NCBI RefSeq assembly: GCF_029407905.1
Contig: NC_073641.1
Location: 19,017,001-19,081,000, forward strand
DNA: 64,000 nt
From: Bubalus kerabau
Taxonomy: Eukaryota > Chordata > Mammalia > Artiodactyla > Bovidae
Reading direction: 5' to 3'
Each line of letters opens with the position of its first letter. Positions within the stretch are counted from its first letter, which is position 1. A program made the position numbers and the translations under genes. The notes beneath the pieces are model-generated. The model saw only the letters and a program-made list of their open reading frames with translations. It was not told where the DNA came from and ran no database searches. Below are positions 1 to 10,698 of the stretch, piece after piece.

Positions 1-767
1 GCTGGACTCCTCAAGCATTTGTCCTTTACAATAAGTATGACATTCAATATTACCCCAGTAGAGAGCACAGGAGGAAGACTACAGGAGGAAGGGGCTTCTC
101 TTCCTGGTTTCTGAATGCTGTGTTTTGTTTTGACTCCAGTTATCCACCTGGTCAGATGGGTAACTACTTCATCATTTGTTCACTTCAACCATACCTTCTC
201 CAGGGAAGTCTGAACCACTTTCCCAAGTGTGTCCCCTCTTGGGTATTCTCTTTCAGCTCCATAGTAGTCTGTAGAGTTCCTTTACATCTTCACAGTTACT
301 CTCCTGTTGTAGCTTTACAGCTCCTGATTTTAAACTTCCCCTTTTGAATTACCATGTGGTTTCTGTCTCCTAATTGGACCAGACAGATATAGTATAATAC
401 TGTTATTGTGGTCATTTAGGAGAAGATTCTTATTTTTGGAAGATGCATGCTGAAATAGTCAGGAGTGAATGGTCATGTTGTTTGCAACTTAATTCAAATG
501 GTCCAGCAATATATATGTACGTGTATTGATCTATCTACATAATGCATGCATGGATATTTGTAAATAAAGCAAATAGGGCAAAATGCCAAGTGTTAGCAAT
601 TATTGAATCTGTAAGGAGGGTGTATATGCCTTTAGAGTATCACTTTTTTAAGTGTTGAGGGAAATCCTCTCCTTCCTTCAGAGTCATTGTTTAGTAGGAA
701 AAGGGAGAGATTCTTTTATTATTTTATTGGTAGGAGGGTTGGAAGACTAGTCCAATTCCTTAACCCT
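1..767. other. Non-coding, no gene recognised
   Basis: AT-rich sequence without a convincing exon or recent repeat. The stretch near 490-615 faintly resembles an old interspersed repeat, but I cannot assign a family. Short open frames here show no recognisable domain. Confidence 0.5.
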
Positions 768-825
768 GGCTATGCACCAGTATATTCTGGGAAGCTTTGA
801 AAATTATGGATGCTCAGGACCTGTA

Positions 826-1015
826 GTGAAAGTCGCTCAGTCATGTCTGACTCTTTGTGACCCTATGGACTATACAGTCGATGGAATTCTCCAGGTCAGA
901 ATACTGGAGTGGGTAGCCATTCTCTTCTCCAGGGGATCTTCCTGACCCAGGGATCGAACCCAGGTCCCCCTCATTGCAGGCAGATTCTTTACCAGATGAG
1001 CCACCAGGGAAGCCC
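826..1015 (-). mobile_element. Bov-tA SINE
   Basis: Read on the minus strand it has the tRNA-derived head (agccc..gagccac end), a pol III B-box-like 'ggttcgatccctgg', and the ruminant body with 'gagtgggtagcc'. It reaches from the gtgaaagtcgctcag tail side to the head side, so it is nearly full length. The next SINE is in opposite orientation 23 bp away. Confidence 0.9.
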
Positions 1016-1038
1016 AAAGTGAGTCACTCAGTCGACTT

Positions 1039-1226
1039 CTCTCATAGCTCAGTTAGTAAAGAATCTTCCTGCAATGCAGGAGACCCTGGTTTGATTCCTG
1101 GGGGAAGATCCCCTGGAGAAGGGATAGGCTACCCACTCCAGTATTCTGGCCTGGAGAATTCCATGGACTGCAGAGTCCATGGGGTCTCAAAGAGTCGGAC
1201 ACGAGTGAGTGACTTTCACTTTCAAA
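1039..1226 (+). mobile_element. Bov-tA SINE
   Basis: The head 'tagctcagttagtaaagaat' is followed by the B-box-like 'ggtttgattcctggg', the 'cactccagtattctggcctg' body and the 'gactttcactttc' tail. It forms a head-to-head inverted pair with the preceding SINE. The pair is flanked by the 7-bp direct repeat acctgta (819-825 and 1227-1233). Confidence 0.88.
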
Positions 1227-1305
1227 ACCTGTAAAATTTTGTGAATCAGAATATCTAGGATCTGGTTATTTCCAAGGGATTAGAATTCTAAAGAAGAAGC
1301 TTGTC

Positions 1306-2254
1306 AGCCCTGATGGTGAAGGTAGAGTGCATAGCTAAAGTCTTCAAGAGGTTTTTGTAAATTATATGTGTTCTGAAATATTCTAATATGCTTTCTTAAG
1401 GAGGCATGCTAGAATTTGAAGAAAGCTCTGTATTTCTATATATTCTTCTTCTTTCAAATAAAAAGCTTCTCCTTATGAAGTGAATGTTCCCTGAAAGCCT
1501 CTCATCTAAATTGGTCTCTCATTAACAGTGTATGTGGCTGAAAATTTGAGCAGTACTGCACATGGCTATGTTCTTCTTGTTGTTCCATCCTTTTCTGTCC
1601 TGTGTGGAGTTGCAGTAGAAATATCCAGTGGTCCAGTATCAGGCAGTTCCAACCTCCTTTTGTAGCAAAGATGCAGGGGGGAGCTAAGCCCAGTATAGTC
1701 ACACTAATCAGGAAGGTACAGATTAGCACCTGTTATCAAACTGATACGTTCACATCCACCTTTCAATAGTCCAACATTTTCCACTGTCAAAATCACAAAT
1801 TTTTTAACATCTTATTTCTACATTCACCCATTCATCTGTCCGTTTATTTATTTATTCACTCATTCATGCATTCTTTCATTCATTATTATAATGGATACTG
1901 TTGACTCCCTGTCCAGATGCCCTTGAATTTCTTTCATGCTTTCCAGAGCTTTGTTGCTAGTGGCTAATATTTGTTTTCTTCTTAGAAGATTTCTCTTGAG
2001 CTACAAGAGCTGAGAGGCAAGAGTGCCTGACAGTTTACAACCCCTGGGTGGCCCATGACTGACTGATTAGAGAGAACAAAGCTCAGCTCTCTTGCCTCTG
2101 GGAGACCGTCACTCTGAGCTGGAACTGTGCAATCGAGAGCTCCCCATTGGGCTAGGCTGAGGCTGGGAACTTCCCTGCTTCACTCACTCCTGTGTCACTT
2201 CTATAGCGAATAATTTGCACACTTATCCTTGCTTTGGGATCTGCTTAAAGAACC
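1306..2254. other. Non-coding, with a small ATTC-type simple repeat
   Basis: No gene is recognised. A degenerate tattta/cattcatt simple repeat lies at about 1842-1886. The remainder looks unique. Confidence 0.5.
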
Positions 2255-2481
2255 TGACCTAAGACAAATATTTACTTACCTTTATTACAAATATTTACAG
2301 AGTATCTGCCAAGTGTCCAGCGCCATTCTAGGTGCTGAGGATACAGCAGGAAACAAAACAAATCCCCTGTTTTTAAAGGGTTTTCATTCTAGGAGGGATA
2401 GAAAGACACATGACACATGCATGGGTCTGGTAATAATGCATGATTGTGTGAAATATAAAGTAGGATAGAGTCCTGGCGAGT

Positions 2482-2896
2482 TGAGAGTTGGACCATAAGG
2501 AAGGCTGAGCACCAAAGCATTGATGCTTTCAAATCGTGGTGCTGGAGAAGATTCTGGAGAGTCCTTTGGACTGCAAGGAGATCAAACCAGTCAATCCTTA
2601 AGGATATCCATCCTGAATATTCATTGGAAGGACTGATGCTGAAGCTGAAGCCCCAGTACTTTGGCCACCTGATGCGAGGAGCCGGCTCATTGGAAAAGAC
2701 CCTGATGCTGGGAAAGATTGAAGGTGGGAGGAGAAAGGGGTGACAGAGAATGAGATGGTTGGATGGCATCATTAACTCAATGGACATGAATTTGAGCAAA
2801 CTCCGGGAGACAGTGAAGGACAGGGAAGCCTGGCATGATGCAGTCCGCGGGGTCGAAATGAGCTGGACATGACTTAGTGAGTGAAGAGCAACGAAG
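2482..2896 (+). mobile_element. BovB (RTE) LINE 3' fragment
   Basis: This is the sense-strand 3' part of BovB, containing the segment that normally encodes the ORF2 C-terminus ('tggactgcaaggagatcaaa', 'ggccacctgatgcgagg', 'gacatgaatttgagcaaact'). It is 5'-truncated like most genomic BovB. The frame carries stops (for example tga near 2741), so it is dead. It interrupts the L2-like element. Confidence 0.85.
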
Positions 2897-3284
2897 GCAG
2901 TGACGGCAAGGTGCTATTTGAAACCGGGTGATCAGACAAGGCCTTTGCTAGAGCGGTGCTTGAACAGACATTCCGAATGCAGAGAGCAAGTGAGGCATTT
3001 GGGTATCTGAGGCAGGAACACTCCTGGCAGAGGACACAGGTGGTGTAGAAGTCCTGAGGCATGCATGTGTTTAGCACGTTTGAGGAATATCATGGAGGTC
3101 AGCGTGCCTAGTGCTGATGACAGAGGCGGAGTCTGATGGGACATGTGGCCTGGGGGACAGAGGAGGAGCTGGTGTCAGATCCTGTGGGGTTTTATATTTC
3201 ACTGAGATGACTCTGGCTTTTACTCTAAACAGGATGGGGACCCACTGGAGGGTTTAAGAGGAGGATTAGTGTAATTTTCTTTTC

Positions 3285-4458
3285 TTTTTTTTTTAGAATT
3301 TAAATTGATTTAATTGGAGGGTAATTACTTTACAATATTGTATTGGTTCTGCCATACATCAACATGAATCCACCACGGGTGTACACGTGTTCCCCATCCT
3401 GAATCCACCTCCCACCCCTCTCCTTGCACCATCCCTCCGGGTCATCCCAGTGCACCAGCCCCAAGCATCCTGTATCCTGCATCGAACCTGGACTGGCGAT
3501 TCATTTTTTATATTATACATGTTTCCATGACATTCCTCCAAATCATCCCACCTTCACCCTCTCCCACAGAGTCCAAAAGACTGTTCTATACATCTGTGTC
3601 TCTTTTGCTGTCTCGCATACAGGGTTATCGTTACCATCTCTCTAAATTCCATATATATGCGTTAGTATACTGTATTGGTGTTTTTCTTTCTGGCTTACTT
3701 CACTCTGTATAATAGGCTCCAGTTTCATCCACCTCATTAGAACTGATTCAAATGTATTCTTTTTAATTGCTGAGTAATACTCCATTGTGTATATGTACCA
3801 CAGCTTTCTTATCCATTCATCTGCTGATGGACATCTAGGTTGCTTCCATGTCCTGGCTACTATAAACAGTGCTGCGATGAACACTGGGGTACACGTGTTT
3901 CTTTCAATTCTGGTTTCCTCGATGTGTATGCCCAGCCGTGGGATTGCTGGGTCATAAGTGGCTCAGAGGTTAAAGCGTCTGCCTCCAATGTGGGAGACCT
4001 GGGTTTAATCCCTGGGTCGGGAAGATCCCCTGGAGAAGGAAATGGTAACCCACTCCAGTATTCTTGCCTGGAGAATCCCATGGATGGAGAAGCCTGGTAG
4101 GCTACAGTCCATGGGGTCGCAAAGAGTCAGAAACGACTGAGCGACTTCACTCAAGGCAGTTCTATTTCCAGTTTTTTAAAGAATGTCCACACTGTTCTCC
4201 ATAGTGGCTGTACTAGTTTGCATTCCCACCAACAGTGTAAGAGGGTTCCCTTTTCTCCACACCCTCTCCAGCATTTATTGCTTGTAGATTTTTGGATTGC
4301 AGCCATTCTGACTGGTGTGAAATGGTACCTCATTGTGGTTTTGATTTGCATTTCTCTGATAATGAGTGATGTTGAGCATCTTTTCATGTGTTTGTTAGCT
4401 ATCTCTATGCTATCTCTATGTCTTCTTTGGAGAAAAGTATATTTAGTTCTTTGGCCCA
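3285..4458 (-). mobile_element. L1 LINE, 5'-truncated, carrying a SINE
   Basis: The minus strand holds the ruminant L1 3' UTR followed by the ORF2 C-terminal region (recognisable WKQPRCPSADEW and EYYSAIKKNTF motifs read from 3884 to 3642, and CWRGCGEKGTLLHCWW from 4459 to 4151). ORF2 is broken by a Bov-tA insertion at 3958-4152. Probable TSDs are aattttcttttc (3273-3284) and aattttattttc (4459-4470), with one mismatch. Confidence 0.88.
3958..4152 (+). mobile_element. Bov-tA SINE inside L1 ORF2
   Basis: The SINE starts at 'tggctcagaggttaaag', slightly 5'-truncated, and ends 'gactgagcgacttcactc'. The host L1 sequence 'ggtcataag | gcagttctattt' resumes directly after it. It is therefore younger than the L1. 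Only about 3 bp of possible TSD remain. Confidence 0.88.
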
Positions 4459-5031
4459 AATTTTATTTTCACTTTAAAATTTCTGTGTTTAGAATAGCCT
4501 GAGAGGCAGGAAGGAAGTGGAGAGATAAACTGGAAGGCTGATGGGCAAAAATCCAGTGAGAGGTAACTGGGCTTCTCTGTGGCTGAGTGAGAGAGGTAGT
4601 CAGGTTCTGGAAATGTGTTTCAGAGGTAGACCTAATGGCTAGAGGTGTGAGGTGAAAGAAAAAGATATCTTTTTGACCCAATGGTTTTTGTCCTGAGCAA
4701 TTGGAAGAATGGGTCTCTATTGATGGAGGGAAGGTAGAGGGACAAGTTGTTTCCTTTATGTCAGTGATTCAATTTTTATTTTAAAAAGCTAGCCTTCAAA
4801 ACGTGATGCACAAATCTAAAGATAAACAGCATAAATAAGATTTACTTGATTACATAAACATCTCAAACTTCTATATTGTGAGAAAACTTGAAAGATAAAT
4901 TAAAACTTAAAAAAAAAGTATTTTAAACCTACTTGACAAAGGATTTATGTCCTTATTACTTAAAGAAATCTTACATATTAATGAAAAGTGTATCTTCAAA
5001 AAGAAAGGGGAAATATATAAATACATAATAT

Positions 5032-5667
5032 TGTTGTTGTTGTTCAGTCGCTTAGTCATGTCCAACTCTTTGCAACCCCATGGACTGCAGCACAGCATGC
5101 TCTTCTGTCCTTTGCTATCTCCTGGAGTTTTCTCAAACTCATGTCCTTTGAGTCGGTGATGCTATCTAACCATTTCATCTCCTGCCGCACCCTTCTCCTT
5201 TTGCCTTCAATCTTTCCCAGCATCAGAGTCTTTTCTAATGAGTTGGCTTTTCCCATTAGGGGGCCAAAGTATTGGAGCTTCAGCTTCAGCATCAATCCTG
5301 CCAATGAATATTCAGGGTTGATTTCCTTTGGGATTGATTGGTTTGATATCCTTGCAGTCCAAGGGACTCTCAATAGTCTTTTCTAGCACCAAAATTTGAA
5401 AGCAACAATTTTTTTTTTAATTTTTAATTATTATTTTTTTTTTTACTTTACAATATTGTATTGGTTTTGCCATATATCAACATGCAGAAAGCAACAATTC
5501 TTTAATGCTCAACCTTCTTTATGGTCCAAGTATCACATCCATACATGACTACTGGAAAAACCAAAGCTTTGACTACACAGAACTTTGTCAACAATGTGAT
5601 GTCTCTGCTTTTTTAATATGTTGTCTAGGTCTGTTATAGCTTTCCTTCCTAGGAGCAAGCATCTTCT
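5032..5667 (-). mobile_element. BovB LINE, 5'-truncated, with flanking TSDs
   Basis: The minus strand reads the BovB ORF2 C-terminal segment. The frame 5373-5056 contains the RVPWTARISNQS and KLKLQYFGPLM motifs typical of the RTE tail. Flanking TSDs are aatacataatat (5020-5031 and 5668-5679, exact). It carries a small L1 insertion at 5411-5486. Confidence 0.9.
5411..5486 (-). mobile_element. 76-bp L1 3'-end insertion inside BovB
   Basis: A poly(T) and ttaatta run (the poly(A) tail on the minus strand) is followed by 'actttacaatattgtattgg', the ruminant L1 3' terminus. The insert is flanked by the exact 13-bp TSD gaaagcaacaatt (5398-5410 and 5487-5499). This shows true target-primed insertion with extreme 5' truncation. 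Confidence 0.92.
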
Positions 5668-6120
5668 AATACATAATATAAATAAATATAAATGTGTAAA
5701 AAGATGGAAAATCTCATTTATAATAAAAAATTCAAAATAAAAATGGGATAACTTTTTACTTATAAATTTTAAAAAATGGATTATGCATAGTATTGGTGGA
5801 GGTTCAGAGAAGTGAAATATTCAACATTTCATGACTGGAAATGCATATTATTTTTGCAACAAGGCAATATGTGTCAATATTCCTGTTTTTCTAACCCATT
5901 TATTTCACTTCTAGGAGTTTAAGGTAAAAAATCTGTGTATGCCAAAAAATGATGATGTATCCAAAGGATTGAATTTTAATAATCTTAAAAATCATAATTT
6001 AAGAGATATTTGTGAAAAAACAAAGTAAGAATCTTATGTAGAGTATAATCTATATATTCATAGAAAAAGATATAAAAAGTAGTGAAAATACTCAGTAATA
6101 TGAAGCTGGAGGATCATTTT

Positions 6121-8145
6121 TAAATGCTGCTTTGAATTTTTCTGTTTTTAACACTTTTACTTATAGTAAACATTTATTTTCTTTAATCAGGAAAATTAGT
6201 CCTCTAATAATATTCTTAGAAAAAATTCTTTCCCTGTTACCTCTCTCCCTATCTCCAGCTCAACCCCTCACCTCTCCTAGGTCAGAGGGCCTGATTCTCT
6301 TTCACTCAAGCCTATGGAACTCCTTTGTACATGTAAACCAATTGTCTGATGTATTCAACACTTCCACACACTCTCTTGGATCCTTGGCATGGATTATGTT
6401 TTTTAACTTTTTGGCCAGCTTCCACTAGAGAAGCTAAAAGGCCTGAATGGTACCTTTCCAACCTCCTGTGAGTCCACGGTATGGGCATAGGTTCCAGGTT
6501 CTTACTAGATGCACCTGCAGTAATCTTGGCATCGGCAGCTAGAGATGCACAGAAGTGAGACCACAAGGAATCCATTTCCCCGGAACCAGCGGTGGTAGTG
6601 GTGAATCCAGTGTCCAGAGACGGAGGCAGTGGTTCTAAATGTGGGGTTGTATCCTTGACCGTTGTCTCTGGTGGTGTCCAGTAATGGTGCCCCATGTATT
6701 TGGTGTTGGCATTGTAAACCAAGGAAAGTGTCTAGCTGCTGAGGCCCTTCTAAATAAATCCACCAAGAGTTGGTTAATGTGTATTGCAATTAAAAACTCC
6801 AATGTATACACATGTTTCCTGAATTTTTTAGGTCATCTCCCTCAAAGCCTCATCGTTTGAGGTCATTCCCTTTCATATTCCACCAGTGATGGAGAAGGGT
6901 TTATTTTTCTGCCACACTGTGACCACCACCTCTGTCCCTTCACCTTGATTTCATAGCAACATCATCCACTTACACTCACCACTGCTATCCACGGACTTCC
7001 AGAATCACTTTTGTGTTCAGCCTCTTGTTTTTATTCTCCAAAACATCTTCATTCTCTTTGGTGATTTACCGTCCTTTTCTCAACTTCAATGATTTTTGTT
7101 AGAAAATGATTTTGAGTGAATCAAGAAGACACTGAGGTGGGAGAGACAGGTGGGAGAGAGCAGACTCTGAAATGTAATGTGTCTACCTACAAGTTAATAC
7201 TCCTCACTAGAGTTAGTAATAAAGCTGAAACCAAGGGAACTAAAATAGAGAAAGGAGAAATAGAAGGATGAATCGACATCTAGCGGCTGAGCTCATACTC
7301 AATGTGTAAGAGAGATGTGCTTCACTGTAGAGGTGGAATAGGCTCGTACCATTGATATAACAATAAAGATCACTAGCATTTGTTATTTTGTTACCCTCTG
7401 AAATTTTTAGCAATAAAGTCCCTTGGAAATCTTCAAATGAAACTATATGCTTGTTTAGGAGCAGAGGCCAGGGAAACAAATGTCAAGAATGTAGTGTTTT
7501 GCAGCAAAGGAGAGAAATTCAGGTTAAAAAAAAAAAAAAAGCTGATAGAAATGGAATGAACTGGTAGTAATGAATGGGAACTGGGAACTGAACTGGGAAC
7601 AATCCTCAGGTTTGAAAGTGGATGCATCTGAAGGAGGATTTTGACATCATAATCTATTGGCCTCTCCAGCCAACCACAAGCATGTGTCTTCCTTGGACTT
7701 TTTCATCATTCAGACCTGTTCCAGCTCCAGGGACTCCAACTCAGAGCTGCTTCTCTTCTCCTCCATGCACAACGTCCCTATCCTCCATACCTTCTATATA
7801 CATCTTCCTTGTCTTCCATAGATTGACTACATTGCCTGAACCTTTTCTTTAGCTTGATAATGACTTTGAATCTGTTGGTTTCTCCCTTTTCTCCCTCTTT
7901 ATTATGCTTCTCTGGCATGCACTTGTGTTCTTGTCTGGAAGGCTCATAGTCTTGGAGCTGCTTTAAATCTGCAGATTTCTGTCTGCTTGTCGCCCATGCT
8001 GAACCTCATCCTTGAGTTATCCCTATTGTCTGTATCTGATGAATGTGGTGGCATCAACAACAGCTGTTGGAAAGGCATGAAAACATAGTAAATGGGCCCA
8101 TTTTGTCTACTTGGTTCTTCTCTTTCAGACCTTTCCCGTATATGT
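6121..8145. other. Unique non-coding stretch
   Basis: No repeat or gene is recognised, apart from a poly(A) run near 7525-7540. One 136-codon frame lies on the minus strand at 6722-6312. It has no domain I recognise. Confidence 0.5.
6312..6722 (-). other. Unrecognised 136-codon open frame
   Basis: This is the longest open frame outside the recognised mobile elements in this part of the window. It starts MVYNANTKYMGHHYW and ends with stop codon sequence at 6312-6314. It is rich in Thr, Pro and Ser, with no transmembrane segment or motif that I recognise. No clear promoter or poly(A) signal is associated. It could be chance, or a fragment of a decayed retrocopy. Confidence 0.12.
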
Positions 8146-8330
8146 ATGTGATGGTTTAGTGGCTAAGTCACGTCCGACTCTTGAGACCTCTATCCATGGA
8201 ATTCTCCAGGCAAGAATACTGGAGTGGGCTGCCATTTCCTTTTCCAGAGGATCTTCTCGACCCAGTAATCGAACCCAGGTCTCCTGCACTACAGGCAGAT
8301 GATTTACCGACTGAGCTATGGGAGAAGTCC
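8146..8330 (-). mobile_element. Bov-tA SINE
   Basis: On the minus strand it runs from a diverged tRNA-like head (ending 'gactgagctatgggagaag') through the body 'ggaattctccaggcaagaat' to 'ctaagtcacgtccgactct'. It is followed by a short ccctccct run. Confidence 0.85.
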
Positions 8331-8350
8331 CTCCCTCCCTCCAATATGTA

Positions 8351-8629
8351 TGCTGCTGCTGCTGCTGTGAAGTCGCTTCAGTTGTGTCTGACTCTGTGTG
8401 ACCCCATAGACGGCAGCCCACCAGGCTCCCCGTCCCTGGGATTCTCCAGGCAAGAACACTGGAGTGGGTTGCCATTTCCTTCTCCAACGCATGAAAGTGA
8501 AAAGTGAAAGTGAAGTCACTCAGTCGTGTCTGACTCTTGGTGACCCCATGGACTGCAGCCCACTAGGCTCCTCCGTCCATGGGATTTTCCAGGCAAGAGA
8601 ACTGGAGTGGGGTGCCATGGCCTTCTCCG
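8351..8629 (-). mobile_element. BovA2 dimeric SINE
   Basis: It begins with the (gct)n repeat, which is the tail side, then 'gaagtcgcttcagttgtgtc', the linker 'gcatgaaagtgaaaagtgaa' and the second monomer ending 'ggggtgccatggccttctcc'. The two monomers and the linker are typical of BovA2. Confidence 0.92.
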
Positions 8630-8648
8630 CCCCATATGCATACTAATG

Positions 8649-8817
8649 TATAAAAAAAAGGAGAAGGAGGCAGCAGAGGATAGATAGATAGCATCACTGA
8701 CTCAACGGACATGAATTTGAGCAAACTCTTGAGAGATAATGGAGGATATAAGAGCCTGGCAGTCCACGGGGTCACAAAGACATGACTTAACAACTGAACA
8801 GCAACACCATACTAATG
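8649..8817 (+). mobile_element. BovB LINE 3' fragment, 169 bp
   Basis: The 3' terminus of BovB is in sense orientation ('gacatgaatttgagcaaact', 'cacggggtcacaaagacatg', ending in aacagcaacac). It is flanked by the exact 10-bp TSD catactaatg (8639-8648 and 8818-8827). Confidence 0.85.
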
Positions 8818-9172
8818 CTTGCATGTAGAATTTTAAACTTATGTTAGTTTTTTTTTTTTCTCAGAAAAATGGGATTATAAGTACTACTCTTTTTTTTTTT
8901 TTTTTCCTTGAGAATGTCTCCTGGGCATCTTTCCATATCATTACATGTATTCTACTTCATTCGTTGTTGAACAGCTGCACAGCATTTCATTGTAAGAATT
9001 GTATATATTTTATTTTCCCAATTTCATATTTAGGTTGCTTCCAATTTTATTTTGCTATTTTAGACAATGCTGCAATAAATAACCTTGTGCATATATCTTT
9101 TTGCACCTGTGTTTTTCTGTAGGATAATTTCCCAGTAGTGAAATTGCTAGTTTAGAGGATCTGTGCATTTTA

Positions 9173-10230
9173 TAGCAAAGGAAATAATTGGCAAAATGAA
9201 AAGACAATCTACTGAATAGGAGAAAATATTTGCAAATGATGTGACCAATAAAGGATTGATATCTAACATATATAAACAACTCATATACTTCAACATAAAA
9301 AAAAAATCAAATAACCCAATTTTAAAAAGGGCAGAAGAACTGAATGGACTTTTTTCCAGAGAGGAAATGCAGATGGCCAACAGGCACATGAAAAGATGCT
9401 CAACATTATTAATCATCAGGGAGAAGCAAACCAAAACCACAAAGGTGAGATATCACCTCACACCTGTCAGAATGGCTATCATCAAAAAGACGCAAATAGC
9501 AAGTGTTGGTGAGGATGTGGAGAAAAGGGAACCCTTGTGCAGTGTTGGTGAGAATGTAAACTGGTACAGCCACTGTGGAAAATACTATGGAGGTTTCTCA
9601 AAAAGTTAAAAATAGAGCTACCAGCAATGACCCAGCAATTCCACTCCTGGGTGTACATCCAAAAAAACCCCAAAACACTATTTTGAAAAGATACATGTAC
9701 CACAATGTTCATAACAGGATTATTTACAATAGCCAAGATATGGAAGCAACCTAAGTGTCCATCCACAGATGAATGGATAAAAAAGATGTTGTACACACAC
9801 ACACACACACACAATGGAATACTACTCCGACATAAAAAAGAATGAACTTTTGTATTTGCAGCAACATGGAGGGACTTAGAGGACATTATGCTAAGTGAAA
9901 TAAGTCAGAGAAAGACAAGTAGTACTGTATTATATCACTTACATGTGTTACCTAAAAAATACAACAAAGTACTGCATATAACAGAAAAGAAGCAGAATCA
10001 CAGATACAGAGAACAAATTAGTGGTTTCCAGTGGGGAGTGGAAGAGTAATATAGGGGTGGGGAGTTAGAGGTTACACACTAGCGGTAAGACAGGCTCAAG
10101 GATGTATTGTACAATGTGGAGAATATAGCCAATATTTTGTAATAACTGTAAGTGGAACAGTTAAAAGTTAAAAAAAGTTTTAAAAGTAACATTTAAAAAT
10201 TGTTTAAAAATAAAGCAATTAAAAATTAAA
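9173..10230 (+). mobile_element. L1 (L1MA-type) insertion inside an older L1
   Basis: The sense strand holds the ORF2 C-terminal region plus 3' UTR. The frame 9241-9609 shows QMANRHMKRCSTLLIIRE, a hallmark of mammalian L1 ORF2, and then breaks. It ends in an A-rich tail. A matching repeat flanks it: gatctgtgcatttta at 9158-9172 and gatctgcacatttaa at 10231-10245, a diverged TSD. Confidence 0.82.
9792..9813. repeat. (AC)n microsatellite in L1
   Basis: About 11 uninterrupted AC dinucleotides lie within the L1 ORF2 region. They are likely polymorphic. Confidence 0.9.
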
Positions 10231-10425
10231 GATCTGCACATTTAAAATCCTGATACATTGCTCTCCAAAAAAGTTATCCCAGTTGACAGTTATCAAACAT
10301 GTATGAGGTAGAGTATGGCTCTGCTCCATAGCCTTACCTGGATTCTCAAGGCATCTTGGAATTCCTATTTATTTTTCACCGATTCTCTATTTTATTGCCT
10401 AAATAGCATTGCTAGGCTGTTTCTG

Positions 10426-10686
10426 CAGCCCACCAGGCTCCTCCATCTCTGGATTCTCCAGGCGAGAGTACTGGAGTGGGTCAGCAGTGCATGGGGTTGC
10501 TAAGAGTCAGGCACGACTGAGCGACTTCCCTTTCACTTTTCACTTTCCTGCATTGGAGAAGGAAATGGCAACCCACTCCAGTGTTCTTGCCTGGAGAATC
10601 CCAGGGACGGGGGAGCCTGGTGGGCTGCCGTCTAGGGGGTCGCACAGAGTCGGACACGACTGATGTGACTTAGCAGCAGCGGCAGC
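10426..10686 (+). mobile_element. BovA2 SINE with inverted 5' segment
   Basis: The body from about 10490 to 10686 is a normal + BovA2 ending in agcagcagcggcagcag. The first roughly 58 bp (10424-10481, 'ctgcagcccaccaggctcct' onward) are in reverse orientation relative to the rest. The whole unit is flanked by the exact 12-bp TSD aggctgtttctg (10414-10425 and 10687-10698), so the inversion arose during a single insertion. Confidence 0.88.
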
Positions 10687-10698
10687 AGGCTGTTTCTG

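Larger units (their letters stand above)
768..1305. mobile_element. Possible hAT-type MITE fragment split by two SINEs
   Basis: The left part (768-825) has the order 'ccctggct..gcac', 'gggaagctttgaaaatt', 'gatgctcagg'. The right part (1227-1305) has 'gtgaatcagaatatct'. This recalls a common mammalian hAT-Charlie non-autonomous repeat. Two oppositely oriented Bov-tA SINEs sit between the halves. Family assignment is from memory of the consensus and is weak. Confidence 0.35.
2255..4780 (+). mobile_element. Ancient LINE (L2-like), split three ways
   Basis: Three collinear blocks (2255-2481, 2897-3272, 4471-4780) follow one old mammalian repeat. Landmarks in order are 'ggtgctgaggatacagcag', 'gaggcaggaacac', 'ggcttttactct..gatgggga', then 'ggttctggaaatgtgtt' and 'cctgagcaattgg'. 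A BovB and an L1 separate the blocks. The L2 name is my best recollection of this consensus. That the blocks are one element is well supported by their order. Confidence 0.6.
4781..6120 (+). mobile_element. Old L1M-type LINE fragment, split by BovB
   Basis: The blocks before 5032 and after 5679 resemble a decayed L1 ORF2 C-terminal region. Landmarks are 'gacaaaggatttatgtcc..tacatattaatgaaaag' and later 'cacttctaggagttta'. It is heavily mutated with no open frame. It is called mainly from word order, so family and ends are uncertain. Confidence 0.5.
8906..10310 (-). mobile_element. Old L1M LINE fragment split by a younger L1
   Basis: The minus-strand L1 block 8906-9172 ends at 'gaggatctgtgcatttta'. 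It continues after the insertion at 'gatctgcacatttaaaatcc' (10231) with 'tgctctccaaaaaagtt'. Interior landmarks are 'tttccatatcattacatgta' and 'gcaataaataacc'. A T-rich run (8890-8905) precedes it. Confidence 0.75.
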
